Positions 47,659 to 61,466 of a DNA stretch of 64,000 bases are shown piece after piece. Below the pieces are notes generated by a model. That model made no database searches. It saw only the letters and a program-made list of their open reading frames with translations, and was not told the DNA's origin. The DNA is taken from the NCBI GenBank assembly GCA_037179385.1, contig CM074187.1:17361450-17425449 (forward strand), read 5' to 3'. The position numbers and the translations under genes were made by a program. The stretch comes from Holothuria scabra (Eukaryota > Echinodermata > Holothuroidea > Aspidochirotida > Holothuriidae). Every line of letters starts with the position of its first letter. Position 1 is the stretch's first letter.

Positions 47659-50600
47659 TTAAACCTTCCTTCTAATAATCCACCCAAGTAAGAGTGTATT
47701 TCAGAACCGACGTTTATTTTGAAAGAACGAAGGCATTTGAGTGTTAACTACAACGTTTCAGTAGATAACTTATGCATTTGGTTCAAGAAGTGTACTGTGA
47801 ATCGGTCACTAATACAGTAAATGTTTCCTAGAACCACATAGAGCGGTTTTATAATACATCCGGAATAAAAATGAAATGTTCCAAAATAAAGAAAGGTCAT
47901 CGAACTGTGGAAGACCATTATTATTAATGGCCCAGAAGAATATTTTACAACTTTTTGTACGGTCATGTCTGAAGCCTAACCTAGAACACCTGGCGATGGA
48001 TCCCAGGCTGGTCATACTACTTCTAATAATGTGACTAATGTTTGCATGTTGATAGGTTTTTTGAGCTATTGCCATTTTCTCGAGTTTCCCGAGTAGACTA
48101 GTGGTTATTAAAAACCAAGGGCCCTATATAATGACCTACACATATACTGACTCAAGGTATGCTACACTAGTATAGCGTACAGAAAGATTAGTGGGTATTT
48201 AATTTGGTAAAATTGTACTTACTTTCGATAAACACAAATCCCGACGGAGGAAACAGTTCGTCCTCTCCCTTCTCCATTCTTCGTCTGACGCCTGTACGGT
48301 AATCGAGACAGATCTGGCACATAGGCAACGGGAGTAAGTCCCCGTTTAATTTTGTTAGCCGTTCGCCATATATCACACAGCAGTTGATATGTGTACTATA
48401 TACCCAGTTCAGCTTCTTATACACATTATGTTCCTTAACGGAAACAGATAAACAATGTACTGTGTATCAAGTGTCCATACCACAGGCAAAGGTTACATAA
48501 CATCCTTTTGGCCTTATACAAATGACCGTTGCAATTTAGCGGAAAACGGTTATCGTTTACTACAGATGCTCATAGGCGCCATACTCATAACGGCCATGCA
48601 AACTACAATCTCATGGGTGACAAAACTAGTTGGTACGCCCTTACATCTCCGCAAGTTCAGTTCTGCACACACCATTTTGTTAGGAAAAACATGGTTCAGG
48701 TGGTATGGGGACTGTACTTGTGAAAGGAGAATGGAAAAGGGGTCATTGAACATGGCATAAAGGCGGAAAAGGGTGCATTTCAACAGTGTGTCACGGGACT
48801 GCGGGGGGGGCAAGTTGAAATACTGGCTTCACAAAGCATCGATGGGGAAACGGAACTTTGTATGTGTTCTAAACTGGATGTGCATTGCGGACCGACAAAG
48901 AATATGTTCAACACTTCGAAATTCACCCCAACTTAAGTGGAGCAATTCGCAAATATCGAGAAGGGGAGCTAAGCTCCACTACTTTTTCTACATGGGTTAA
49001 GGGCCAACCCTCGGGTTCCACAGTCCCTGAATCCTTATTATTATTAGAACTTTTGTACAACTCCTTGGCAAAATATCACAATTTTCGTTGTGATTTTATT
49101 TACTTGTAGAGTAAACCCCGCATTTAAATTCACATGGACCGTATAGTCCGTTGAAGTAATTAGCCACACTTTCCATGACCATGTTTTGTTAGTTACACAA
49201 AATATTGAAACATTTAGCACCATTTTGCATCTGGGTCTCCTTTTTCTGACACCCTGTAACGTAGCTACAGGGGGCAGGCAGCTCTGAAGAAATGTAGGCT
49301 TACTAGAATTCGGAAATTTGCGATTTGTGAAACCAGTCTACAATGTTGGTTTGGCAATCCATAAAATGCCGAAATTTGAAATTCTCCCAAATAAGAGCCC
49401 TATATTTGTCATTAGTTGCTCAAAAAAAAAAAAAAAGGAATTAAAATTTTCGGTGCGCTTCGCGCGCCGCAAATTGCACTTCCTAAGCATAGGTGCTCGC
49501 TTATACCTTCAATTTGGTTAATTTTTCCGAGCTCTGGAAGTGACCAAGTCGGAGATTTGCGGTTCTCTGTGACACCAGCTCATCAAGTAACAACGGTAAC
49601 TACAGAGATATTTTTCATAATTTTTTTTTTTAATAAAATTCCAAATTTTTCTCCAATATAGGCTCTTGATCCAAAAAATTTTCTTTGGAGAGCCTCATTT
49701 CGTAGGCGTTGGATAAAATTATGCAGCAACAACAATCTTTAGTAGCCACTCAATCTCAGATTTGCCAACAGGATATAAAAATTTTTCAGTAATCCCCCAA
49801 CATTTCAAATTTCCTTACAGGAAACTCAGAATCCAACTTTTCTGCAATACAAGCTCCATATTTTCAAATATTCGCAAAAGGAAAAAGTTTCAGCCCGCCA
49901 CAAAATACTTCCCTACAGTAAAGTGGTGTTCACACTTAAAAAAATTGTAAAATTTGGATGCTTACCCACGCCCCCTCCCTCCCTGCAAAAATGTGTAGCT
50001 GTGGACACCTTTTCCATTACAGGGAAAAAAATTCGGCCAGATGCCCCCCCCCCCCCCGACTTTGAAAATCAAATCGACGCCCCTGGCCAGCATTGGCTAG
50101 TATGGCGAATATATATGGAACTTTTAACGACCATGCTCTTGACGGACATCACGCACGGATAGAGTTAGTCGCAGACGACCGTACCCGTTGGAAAAATGAG
50201 AAAAAAATTTGGTTCCAATAAGAACTCGGAATTTTAAGACATATTTTATGAGAACTAAAACTCGTCAACAAATTGCTACGCAGCAGTCTCCCTGGAGTTA
50301 AATCTGTATACACGGTTTGAGCGATTTAAAAGTGTCTGGCAACAGAAAATAACTATAAACGCAAATTAAGACCATTACTTTTCCCTTAAATGACCTGAAC
50401 AGGTATTTTCATTTGGAATCATCTCTACTACTCCCATTTTTCCCTATAGCCCTCCCTTATCCACGGACACTTTTGACGCCTAAATATCTTATTGTGGTAG
50501 GCCTAAATGCACAGTTCTTCATGATCCCAGATGTTGCTTCTTTAGATTTCAAGGGTTAGTTGTGTTTATCTTTGTGTAAAACCCCAAGGATGAAAACTAA

Positions 50601-50763
50601 GTCGCAACAGCTACACCGTTGTAATTTTGTGAGTGCGTAAACTGTCCGGGAAATGAGAATCCAGTAATGCATTACATTAAATCTGCAAGTGTTATTCAAG
50701 CTGCTCGATTTTGTACGGTGGTGCTTAATAAACCTTTTTAAATATTAATTTTATTGTTTAACA

Positions 50764-52482
50764 CAGTGGCGTAGGAAGCAAAATGAAAAAGGGAGCGGAA
50801 CGATGTTAGAGCATACACCTCACTCTAGCCCATTGATTAAAATGTGAATTTTTGATGCTAATTTTTCATACATTTTTTTAAATAAAAAATATATTAGCAC
50901 TACTGTATTAGGAACGTAATGTACAATTTGGGTCCTTTTACACATTTGAAATTTTGGAGCTTGTTTGCAGAAAAATAGTTTAGATTCAGGGTTTTTTGTA
51001 AATTCGAATATTTGAATATTCGAAGAATCTGCGTTTCCTATTAGCATGTATCTGAGAGAGCAAGTCGACTGAAGATCGTTGTTGTTACATAATGTTATCT
51101 AAGGAGTGAGGACTGAGACTTCTCGGTCACTGAAAAAACTCCTGAAACTTTGATGCCTTTTAAAACAAAATATTTGCGACAACTTTCTGCCACCACTTAC
51201 TGCATTAAGGGTTGCACTAATTAGGCGCGCGAAAATTTTGCCTTTTGAAACTAATTATTACAAATATGGAGCTTTTGTAAGGGAGAAATCGGAACTTTAT
51301 GAAGGAAAAGTTCGGAAAACCTTTTTGTATCTGACTGGTGTCTCAAATGGCAAATTTCCGAACTTTTCACTTTTTCGAGCACGGAGACAATCGCCCGCCC
51401 CTTTTGCTATGTCACTATTCTGCCACATTGAACATTGATAACACTTTGACACTTCAATAACTAAAGAATCCATCTACACAGTGCAACTTACAGGGTTGAA
51501 AGATATCTGATGATAGGTTGTATGAGAGCATTTTAGTACGGTAGGCCAATGGTTCCCTGGCTGGAATATCAAGTTTGCTCGAAAGACTATCTTCAGCTGG
51601 GGGGCGTACAGAAAATTTTGAAAAATTGCGACCGCTCAGACAGCCGCAAAAGGTACGTTTCGGCTTGTAAGTAGTAGTTAATGTTTCCGATTTTTCTTCA
51701 AGTGTAATCACCACTGCACCAGGGTGTATTGTGCCGCGCAAAGCGCGCCGAAACTTTTGTCCCTTTTAAACAAATGTAAGAAGATAGCCGGAGCTTGTAC
51801 TGCAGAAAGTTTTGGATTCTGGGTTTCCTCTAGGGAAATTTAAAGATTTGGGGATTATTAAAGAACCTGCGCTTCCTTCCATATGTGGGTGGCAAATCTG
51901 AGAATGATTGTTTTGCTTTTTTCTTTCAAAGTCGCCCCGACTCTCTGGCAAAGAGCCGTTCGGCGAAACCAACTAGAGACTGCTTCCCGAAGAAGCTAGA
52001 TTGTAAGACGACTGAATCGTTGTTGCTACACATATTATCTAAGGCCTACAAACTGGCTCTCTCCAATGACATTTCAAAGGTTTCTCAAACTTTGTTGTCC
52101 TTTGTAGACAAAATGTTTCAAAATCAAGAGCTTTCATTGAAGAAAATTTGGAATTCTATGAAAGCCAGTTTACAGAAATACCAATATATAGCTGCCGATG
52201 TCTCGGGATGATAAGGTTTCGCATACGGTAAATATTCGTTTTTGTTATTTCCAGAGGTCAAAAAAGTTCACCAAACTGGTTATGAAGAGAACTAATGCAT
52301 GTTTTATTGCATTTTGCGGCGCGTAAAACGCTCTGGAAATTTTCCTTTCTTGAGAATTGTAAAAATGTAAAAAAATAAAAGAGTTTTCTGACCCGTGAAG
52401 TTGGGGGGAGGGGGGGGCATGATTCCGCCCCTCAATTTTCACTGGGCGCTATCGGCCTCAGTCCCCGCTACCTACGCCCATG
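50764..52482. mobile_element. 1.7 kb element with CTACGCC inverted ends (copy B)
   Basis: Same element as 40603-42327, in the second copy of the block. A plus-strand frame (51885-52211), intact at its 3' end in both copies, ends KASLQKYQYIAADVSG. Because the DNA under it recurs in diverged form ~950 bp upstream without a frame, it is treated as repeat, not gene. Confidence 0.55.
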
Positions 52483-55121
52483 GTTAACATGTAAATCGAT
52501 CAACTCAGGGGGATCGTTACGGGGTAACATCATGTAGGTGTGTCCGGATACAGTACCATAAGAAGTAGTAGTCAGGCGGAGATAGAACTAGTGACCCAGA
52601 TTAACTTTCTAAAAGAAGTCCTTGTTTTCTTGTTACACTTCCAGTTTGTTAAATATGATATCAACATAAATAGCCAATATATTCTGAATTTCATACCCCG
52701 GGACCAGATAGATAGGACAGCTACTCCTATTTGTATTTGCCGAACGTGAATCATGGCAGTTTATACGATGGTTATAATCTCCTGATATTGCCCGAGTCAC
52801 AGTCGCTTGACCACGAGCAGTTCAAGCTTCTAACCAACTGCGCATTCCGGCATAGTGCATTCTAACAATTATCTTCAGCATGAGCCACGATTAGCCGGAA
52901 TCCGAAACGAAAATCAATTTAGCCGTGGCAGGATTCTCCCATGTTTAAAAGCTATTACCGACATTTTTCAAAAGTTCAATATTTCTTTAAACATTTTTCT
53001 TTAGTCTTGATTTACAATCTAAGACGGAGTTTACCTAGCATTTTCCTGACTTCGAAACTGACTGTGCCTGGCCAAGTTATCTCAAACCATGGCATACCAG
53101 TCTAGGCTAGAAAAGTATAGTGCTGGGTGAAACTGTTGAAACCTTAACGAGCTGAATTTTTGTTCTTATATGCACGACTATACTGAACCTTATAATTTGT
53201 CTTTAGTACAAGAGAAGATCATGTTATCTCAGCGAAGTTTTAAACTTAAAATGGAGGGGGGTAACGTTATAAATAAAAGCGACGCGATGGTAATTAAAAT
53301 ATAGTGGCAGCCTATAATTGGTATAATGTTGAATGCGGCAAGTATTACGGAACACTGCATGACGTCGAAATTCTTGAGTTACTGAGACTACGTAGTCAAT
53401 CCAATATGTATTGCTCATGTGGTAGGCCTATTCACACACCCCAGTCTTAAGTTTTAAGTCCGATATGGGCCTGCTAGACCTCACGGGAAATGATGACCCT
53501 GGTAAATATGGAGTGATTCTATAGATGAGTTGTATTGTCACGTAGTTTCCGTCGAAAGCGCAACTTGCTTTTCCCTCACACACGTTATTGTTCGTCAGTT
53601 ACCTGCAATAGACTCCTGTTTCAGTTAGACGGAATTTAACGTCTCTGTAACAAATGTGTTTAAACCTGCTAGCTAAAACTTTTTCGATGTCAAATATCAA
53701 ATGCGGCCCAAATTTAAGCTTCAAGTTTAAGTTCTCCCCTGAGTGGTCTCTTTGCGAATACCGTCCTTTGGCACGCTCTTCATGCCACGGCCACGGTAGT
53801 ATAGGAGACCCTGCGTTCTCAATGCCGTGGCTAGGGCTTGATCCCAACTGTAACTACTAGTGTCACTCAGAACTAGAAAGCTGATCAAGCAGCATAGTGC
53901 GCCCACCGGTCTGCAATGAGTTTACATGTGACGTGTTTACTGAATCTGTTTGAAAAATTCCCAAAACAGAGCTTGACTTGGCTAGTCAACCCTCTTCAAA
54001 ACTTTAGAGCAAAGCCTATTTCAAGGGGGCCGGATCCGGCCGGGTGTTGGCGCAGGTATTGGTTTTCACTCTCATTTACTCACAGGTCGACGACTATAGA
54101 ACTTGGCAACCCACCGGCCCCTTTTCCAAAATCCTGTATCCGGCCCTGCTGTGGAGACGGGTTCAACCTTCCCTCATTTTATTCATCCCACAAGTCAGTC
54201 CTAGCCCAAGTCAAACATCCCGCCTTGAAAGAAGCTTCCTCGGCACTTTGCCTATACATTTAAACTACATGCCCATCCATCTTCATCATATTGTCAGGAT
54301 GATTTAGGAGTCAATCATTTCGTTCTAGCAGGCTTATTTCGAAGAGTGAAAACTGTTCAGTTCCCCTCACTGAATTTGACCTTTAAACCCGACATCATAC
54401 GTATACGTGCATATGTCAGCCTAGTTGAATGTATTGTTCATACACCTGACTCTCAGGCTATAGGTCCCGGTCTAGAGGAACGCGGCTTACTAGATTGTTC
54501 CGCCCGCTCAACCGGCTACCCTAAGGTTTTTACAGGGTAGTACCTACTGATAACTCCGGTGAAGTGCAATAAAATAGTTACTTGAAATCAAGATACTGAT
54601 GAACGAGTGATCCGGGAAATGTTGAAGTTTATAACTTAGCTTATGTTATGGTACGGTATTGTCAAATGATTAATGCAAAAATCAATACAGACACGGGCAT
54701 ATACATGCGGCAACGCATTTGCGATCATCACCTTCCAAGGAGCTAATTGTTTTCCAGGCATCAAGCTGAGCCCCGCCCGGGCTCCACACTTACTGATCGA
54801 TAAACCCCACCGTGGCCGTGCACTCAGTACAGGGGCTGGTGTCAAGAGAACTCCCTTTGATAAGTCTGATAACAAGAACAGATGATTCATCGTTTCTTTT
54901 GTAACTTTCGTTTTTTCCATTCCACATCGGGGTCATTGACCACAAGCCCCATACATACCCCGGGAGATCGTTACCAGCACCCCTGTGAACTGGGGTTGTA
55001 GATTATGCCCAATGTATTCCCTGCCTGTTGTAAGCCTGAAAGGCGACTAAACGGGAGGATCGACTTGAACAGTATTTGAACAGCATGATACTATACAACA
55101 CATTCGTGTTGGTGTGTCCGG

Positions 55122-55375
55122 ATCTATTTCCAAATAGCAATTACAAAGAATTGTGTGATAGAGTTTTGGTGTTTTTCTTTTCTGTCAATGGAATTTTACT
55201 GTTGTGAAAATTGACGTACACCCAAAACGTATCCCACAATTCATAGTAATTTCTATTTGCATGGAAGCACTACCTCCGAGGTAGTACTTCCATGCTATTT
55301 GGAAATAGGTCTATGGAAGTGCTACCTCCGAGACGAGGTAGTACGTGACTTCCATAGTATCTCGATACTATGTAA
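55122..55375. repeat. Palindromic segment, long allele (copy B)
   Basis: The left arm TCTATTTCCAAATAGCAATT, then AAAGAATTGTGTGATAG and TTTTGGTG, is mirrored by CACCCAAAACGTATCCCACA, then ATTCATAGTAATTTCTATTT. A perfect small palindrome CTACCTCCGAGGTAG follows. Bases 55231-55317 replace 11 bases of copy A, so this allele is about 76 bp longer and preserves the hairpin. Confidence 0.7.
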
Positions 55376-56704
55376 CTAACTGACATCAAGCTTGAACAAT
55401 AATATTACGATTTCGTCCCACGGTCAGTGATTGTGTTTATTAATTGGCATATGGCAATTAAGTACCTCCGTAGTAGTTTGTGTGTGGTCTTCTACTGCAT
55501 ATATTACTGCGCATGTGCAGATATAGAGAGGCCGAAACTTGAATTCACATATCGCAGCATGCAATTGAGTTAACGGTAGATAGTAACTGCGATGAAAATA
55601 GCGTTAACGTTCGTCACAAGGCATAATCAATCCTGAAAACTGTAAACACTGTTCAAGATGAGAAATGGAGACATCGAACCGCCTACACCGAAAAGAAGAT
55701 CGTGGCTTAATACCACCTTTTCCCCAAAGTGGTGGAAGAATGGTTCGTTAGATTGAGCTGTGTAAGTATTTACATTAACTGTACAGTGAGGTATTAACGT
55801 TAATTAGGCTAGGCTAGGCCTACTGTAGGCTGTATTTTACGTAATGTTGTGTGTAGCCTAACGTGGTGAGTACCGTGGCCTTATAATACAGTAATGACTA
55901 ATGATGTTGTTACTAGTATAGTGGTTGGTTCAACTTCAAACTTAGTTCGAACAGGTTCTGCATTTGAACACTTCATTTGAATGCTTATTTATTAACTGAT
56001 CGATGCAAAATAACCGTCAGTTTCACCGTTCCTGTGGAATGATTCATCAAACCAAATGCATTGTTTTTGTTTACACTGAAACCAAAACCAGTGGATACAT
56101 TTTAAATTTTGCAGGTAATAATTTAGCATTCAAATTTTGCGTAGCAAGTTCTAACACTTTTGAGGTCTTTCACACATTTTTCGTGAAAATGTAAGGGTTA
56201 TGCACACATAAAACACAATTTTTTCATTTGTGTAGCAATTTTGCATGTTTGTGCAGCAATTTGTGATGCAATACTGGATAAATTATTCCCTGCTTTGCCA
56301 GGGTTCAATTTATAATTTTTTTTCTACATGCACTTGTGGATGTAGTTCAAAAAATCTACATGCACAGCAAAATTTCTGCATGCACCAGATAATGTGAAAG
56401 TTGAAAGAAAAGCCTACGAGAAAAAACCTTTGCTATAGGCAGAGGAAGTGTCTAAAAGCACAATTTGCATTTTTCCTATATTGAGTAAAAACAAATGTGC
56501 AGATTTTTATTGAACCCTAATCTTACGTGGCATGTTCCACCAGCCTGTTCTATCAGCAAAACTGACGCTCGCACGCCGTGAGCAATGTCAATGGGCCTTA
56601 AGTGTGTGTTTTTGTCCGCTTCAAGGGCAAAATTTCCCATTACCTCACTGTGTGAAAGGGAATCGTTGGAGACAGGATTAGGCCAGCTCAAAAATTTGAG
56701 TATT

Positions 56705-58266
56705 GGCTCAATCCATAAACTAGGGGTCCAATAGTGTGACATGAGGTCAAAATTTAAAAATCATTTTATCTGATTGAAATTTACACTCATGATAGAGTAT
56801 TAACAACAGTTACAAAAAATACAAATATTTTTGCATTGAGCATTATTTATGCATGAGGAGACTCATTCAAACATAAACTTGGCCAGTAAATTGACCAAGA
56901 TAACGGGACACCAAAGCAGTCTTTCACCTCCTCCCACAAGAATGATGAAAATCTGAAATGGTTGAAAATTCCTATTTGAATGTGTTTTAGTACCCACTGT
57001 GACAAGAACATGGTAAAAGTTTGAAAACACTCCAAAAATTACAAAAGTCAGTTTCATTTTTCTCAAAAATTTTCAGTTGCCAAAATGTCTACACATTTAC
57101 ATATTTTTGTACAATATTGACTGATTTTTACCAATTAATGATGTTTAAGTGTTCAAATTTTCCTCTTTGACACCCTAAGATTGTTAAACTTAACATTTGA
57201 AATCTTATTTATTGTCCCTTCATGGACATACGTAACATTAGCAAGATATTACACTCCATTATATCTGCCGCGTGTCCCCATAACACCTAACATTCAAAGT
57301 GCCAGTTTGATTTTTATATGTTTAGTTGAGCTGGAAACTTTCAAATACAACAAAAACCACTGTTTGCAGTTACAGTATAGTGTAAGATAGAATAATAAGA
57401 TCCATTTTCATAAATTTTTCGTTTGCTTACTGTATGGCGGACATAACTCTGACATGAAGGGGGACACCAAAAAAATCAAATGCTCATTAGGAATGAATAC
57501 AAGATTCTCAAACCATGGGATTAACTTTTCTGGTAATATTCTGGGACCTTCTATTCATGTACCTTTGTTCACCCAAAAATTAATTAGTTTGTGTGATTGG
57601 ACAGAAACATCAAAATTTACCAACATACTGTAACTCACTAAGAGGGACACCAAAATTCTGCCCATATTGAATTTTACCTAGAAAATCTTTTGTTTTGATT
57701 TTTTCTTTCCAAATGAGCTACTACAGTATCTAAAAGAGTTTGACCTATTTTTTGTATCAAGAAAACTATGGCCACCTGAGAATGATCATATTTGTAGAAA
57801 TGATGGAATATACATTAAAAAACCAACATAACTACTGTAGGGGGACACCAAAAAGTTATGTCCGGCAGGTTGTTTCCAATAGTATCACTTGGAAAATTGG
57901 GTGGAGCGCTAATGCTCATATTTTTAGAAATGATGACTTTTGGTGATACCCTTACCATGACACATGAGCAAAGTAATTCAGTCTGTGATAAGTATGTTCT
58001 TCTGATTATTCAAATTTGTATACTTGTAATGTCACTGTCACAGCCATTACTCCAAAATGAGGGGGGACACCAAAGCAAAGAAGTCTATTTCCTGAAAATT
58101 ACTTAACTTTGGATATTCAGTTTATATATCATAAGATAGCCAAGTTGGTAAAGGATAATAAAATACCTGATACACTGGTTTGATGTATTCCCTGTTTTTG
58201 AAATATAGCATTATATTGGCAAAGTCAGTAAAAACCCCATTGGACCCCTAGTTTATGGATTGAGCC
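56705..58266. mobile_element. 1.56 kb element with perfect 28 bp TIRs and GGGGACACCAAA repeats
   Basis: The 28 bp left end, starting GGCTCAATCCATAAACTAGG (56705-56732), is matched without mismatch in inverse at 58239-58266. The interior has diverged units of roughly 185-220 bp, each with G(G)GGGACACCAAA (56905, 57462, 57647, 57842, 58064). No coding capacity is seen. It crosses the right edge of the duplicated block, which shows that copy A was merely truncated. Confidence 0.8.
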
Positions 58267-58749
58267 TTATTCCCCCATTGGTTTGAAATTTTAAATCTTG
58301 GTGGGAGGGCAGGGAGACCCCAGCAAAGTCAGATCTTGGAAAAAAATGACACACACATTCCTGGGCATAAACCAAAAGTGTTGTTACACATGCATACCCC
58401 CCACACCCCCACCCCATCTCTTCCTACTGCATGTACACAATTCCACATTAGCCAGTTTGACCTTTTCACCATTTACTAGTAGTCGTCACAAGTTCACAAC
58501 CAGACCTTGGCTATCAGCACTGATTCTGAAGGAAAGCTCATGTTTTCTGCATAGATTAAATATTTAGCAGAGCTAAGCTTGAAGATACATTGGGCCAGCA
58601 CAAGGGAGCAAGTGACCTTACTCAAATACAAGCCCATGCTATACTGTGCTTGAAGTCCCAAGCCTAGAGTTTGCACCAACTATCCCCAAATAATCCATTA
58701 TAAGCTACAGCTAAAATTGTACACAATCTTCAATTATTTAACTCTTTTT

Positions 58750-59325
58750 AAAGGGAAGGTTTAAGCAAAAATTTAATTTTCATATGTGAAAGAGGAACGA
58801 AAACTACATAGTGTGGTGAAAGTTTCATTCAAATCTGACATGTAGTTCTCCAGATATCAGTAAATGAAGTCAGTAGATTTGTGTTCCAAAGTGAGTTTGA
58901 GGGCAGCAGAGCTTATATCACTTCCTCACATTGACTAGGAATGCTTTGTTTCCTTTGTTTTATTAGACTCTTGTGTTGACCTTGGAGTTAAATGGAGTAG
59001 GACCTTCCTGTGGGTGATGCAAAGTTTGTAAAGTTCTCATGCCCCTTAGGCAATCACATTTTGATAATGTGGGGTGTTTGAGGAGAAAATCAACTCTAAA
59101 ATTTAAAGAAAACAAAAAGACTGTGCACTTATGTGGGGATATGATGTCATATGTGCTTGCTTCAAGTTCACTACTTGTTGAAAATTATGTGAAAACTTTA
59201 CGTGCTCATATCTTGAGAAATATACAATGGATTTCAATGTAAATTTCACCAAAATGATTAGAATAAATACCGCTCTGACATACCAAATCTGGTAATGACC
59301 TTAAACACTTCCCTTAAGGGTGATT
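58750..59325. mobile_element. Foldback element, second member of the 35341 family
   Basis: The outer arm AAAGGGAAGGTTTAAGC is mirrored by CCTTAAACACTTCCCTTAAG. The inner arm GGTGAAAGTTTCATTCAAAT is mirrored by ATTTCAATGTAAATTTCACC. CTTGCTTCAAGTTCACTAC and GATGTCATATG recur from the 35341-35865 element. The two are diverged copies of one family. Confidence 0.7.
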
Positions 59326-60617
59326 ACAAGGTTTCACCAGTTTCACATGCAACTACAGTAAAGTTCTGACATTGTGGTTTAAAAAGTTCAAGTCTCTGAT
59401 CATCCAAGTCATTTCAAATTTCAATGCCACTGTGGTACACACTAAATGTGAAAGGCTGTAGTCTTACTCTTATAGAAGCAAACCACATCGTGAAAATTAC
59501 AGGATGCCAAAATTATGTTGTTGGCATTTATTTCTCAAAACATGTGTGAGGCATGTGTAAAATACTTTAAATTTGCCCTTATCAAGATTTTCAAAACTTT
59601 TACTACGCTACTTTTGATGTACCATACTTTTTTCTTTAGAGCTGCTGGCACCAGCTCACTCGCCATCCTAATGTATTGTCTATATGAATACTTTGAAAGC
59701 CTACTGTAGCCTGTAACTTTAAAAGTCACCTTCAAGTTGAAAGCAGCCATGTGCAAACTGTACACAGAGTTTCAGTTTACATTGTACCACCAGTGTCAAG
59801 CTCTCTCAGGACAACAATAACTACTCTTTACGAACTAGACAGTGCATGCAAGAAGCGTTCTTGGGATTTACGTACGGAACGTACATGTCCATTCATAAGT
59901 GCATTACTGCACTGACTTAGTGTGTGCATTTGTTGAGCTTGACTATTTTGAATATTCTTTGTGCGGTATTCCTGCATTCCCGCTGCTAATGCAAACCCCG
60001 GTACTCGGTAGGAGACTAGGAGCAGCATTACTTGGAGAAGTACTGTACATGTGTGGTGTGATGATGGTTGACACTGATGTTGCGGTACGAAAGGAGACAC
60101 GCTCAAATTTTTTGGTGAAATGTCCGCCTTGTCTATCTGACAGTATGCAAGAAACAACGTTGCAAGGGACCATTGGGACAGCTACTGTATATTAGGATTA
60201 CATTGTGCTGCAACTTGACTTGTAACATGTATTTGACCATGAAGTTTGTAGGCTAGGTCTGAAGTCTACTGTACATGCACGAAGTGCATGTAAGCCTCCA
60301 CAGTTACATGCACGTAGGAAATTCTACATGCACCTGTGCGCGTGTGCACCCGGGTAAATCGAACCCAGTGCTTTGCCCAAATTATTTTCATTTTATCCTC
60401 ACTGTAGCCATAGGTTGATTCTTGAATTAAGCTCAGGAAAAATCACACTTTTTTGCTCCATTTTTCTTTGCTGTTAGCAGGAGCGTGCAGTAAACCCAGT
60501 GGTTGCTTACAGGAAACATTACTATGAGGTCATAATATATTTTGCACTCTCCCTTTGGTTGCTTGCAATCTCTACCTACAGACAGTAACTAACGACAACA
60601 ACAGTTGTTCCAGTCAT
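59326..60617. other. No gene seen
   Basis: Short overlapping frames on both strands near 59828-60195 have no recognisable domain. Around 60262-60375 CATGCAC/GTGCATG words form local hairpins related to those near 56320. Confidence 0.5.
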
Positions 60618-61466
60618 CATAGCCCTTGAACAGGGCTGTGTGTTCATTACTGTACATGTCTTGGGCTCATTCCTCTCACTACAAAGCCTTGGCGCAGCTA
60701 ACGTTGACAAACATACCCACTAGCCAGGATGCCCTCAGACAATCATCTCTTGTGTCCCCAAATAACATATGACAGATAATTAAATATTCTCAAAACACTT
60801 CACACAGATGATCTCTGGCACTCACTGCATTTACCTTTCTGCAAAAGATGTTTACAAAGTTTCATCAAACAATGGCTGAATTTTCACTGCCAATTTTGAC
60901 CCTAACACTAACAGTAAGACAATGCGTCATGTTTTGGAGTTCTCGACAACTGTTCTCAGTAGAGCTCAAAGCTTCAAAGGACACAGTGTGAAAACTTGTC
61001 AAACATGATACTTCACCTGCGTAGCTGTCTTCATATAAAAAACCATCTTTGATTCTGCAGCAATAAGAAGTGTATACAGTATTTATATTACACTATGGAT
61101 TGCGGCGTAGACTTGAGTGCTTCTGTCCCTTAGCAACTGAGATCCCTTCCTTCATACACCAAAAGAAAATGGCAGCTACTCGTGCAGAGGACGACACATT
61201 GCAGTGCTAAATTTTGCTTTTATCTCATTCCAAATGATCCTTTTTTGCAGTTATTGTGGTGAGACCTCAACAATAATGCATTTTTCATTCAATCAAAGGT
61301 ACTTACATGTACAATTTTCATACAGTATATCAAACTAGGCCAGTTGTTTCATATTTTGTTGTTCTGGCTAGTGGATACGTTTGTGAACGTTACAGGTAGC
61401 TGTGCATGGGCTGTGTTGTGAGAGGAATGGCCATGTAAGGAACACAGCACTGTTCAAGGGCTACAG
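60618..61466. mobile_element. Foldback element with ~105 bp arms
   Basis: The left arm (60618-60727: TAGCCCTTGAACAGGGCTGT ... CATTCCTCTCACTACAAAGC ... CATACCCACTAGCCAG) is matched in inverse at 61363-61466 (CTGGCTAGTGGATACGTTTG ... TTGTGAGAGGAATGGCC ... CACTGTTCAAGGGCTA). It is non-coding between the arms. Confidence 0.72.

Larger units (their letters stand above)
47659..57764. other. Duplicated ~10 kb block, copy B (right of gap)
   Basis: Collinear near-identical copy of 37513-47558. It starts at the base after the gap and ends where copy A is cut off (after TTTTTGTATCAAGAAA). It continues uniquely beyond 57764, so copy B is the fuller contig. Where copy A has long homopolymers (16 G at ~43105, 18 A at ~39267), copy B is shorter, which fits sequencing error or allelic differences, not functional divergence. 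Confidence 0.92.

Noticed and set aside
47472..47687. Frame across the N gap
   Set aside because: Its middle is entirely N, so it is an artefact of translation through the gap.
59828..60195. Overlapping ~100-codon frames on both strands
   Set aside because: No domain, no splice signals, and overlapping open frames on opposite strands are expected by chance here.
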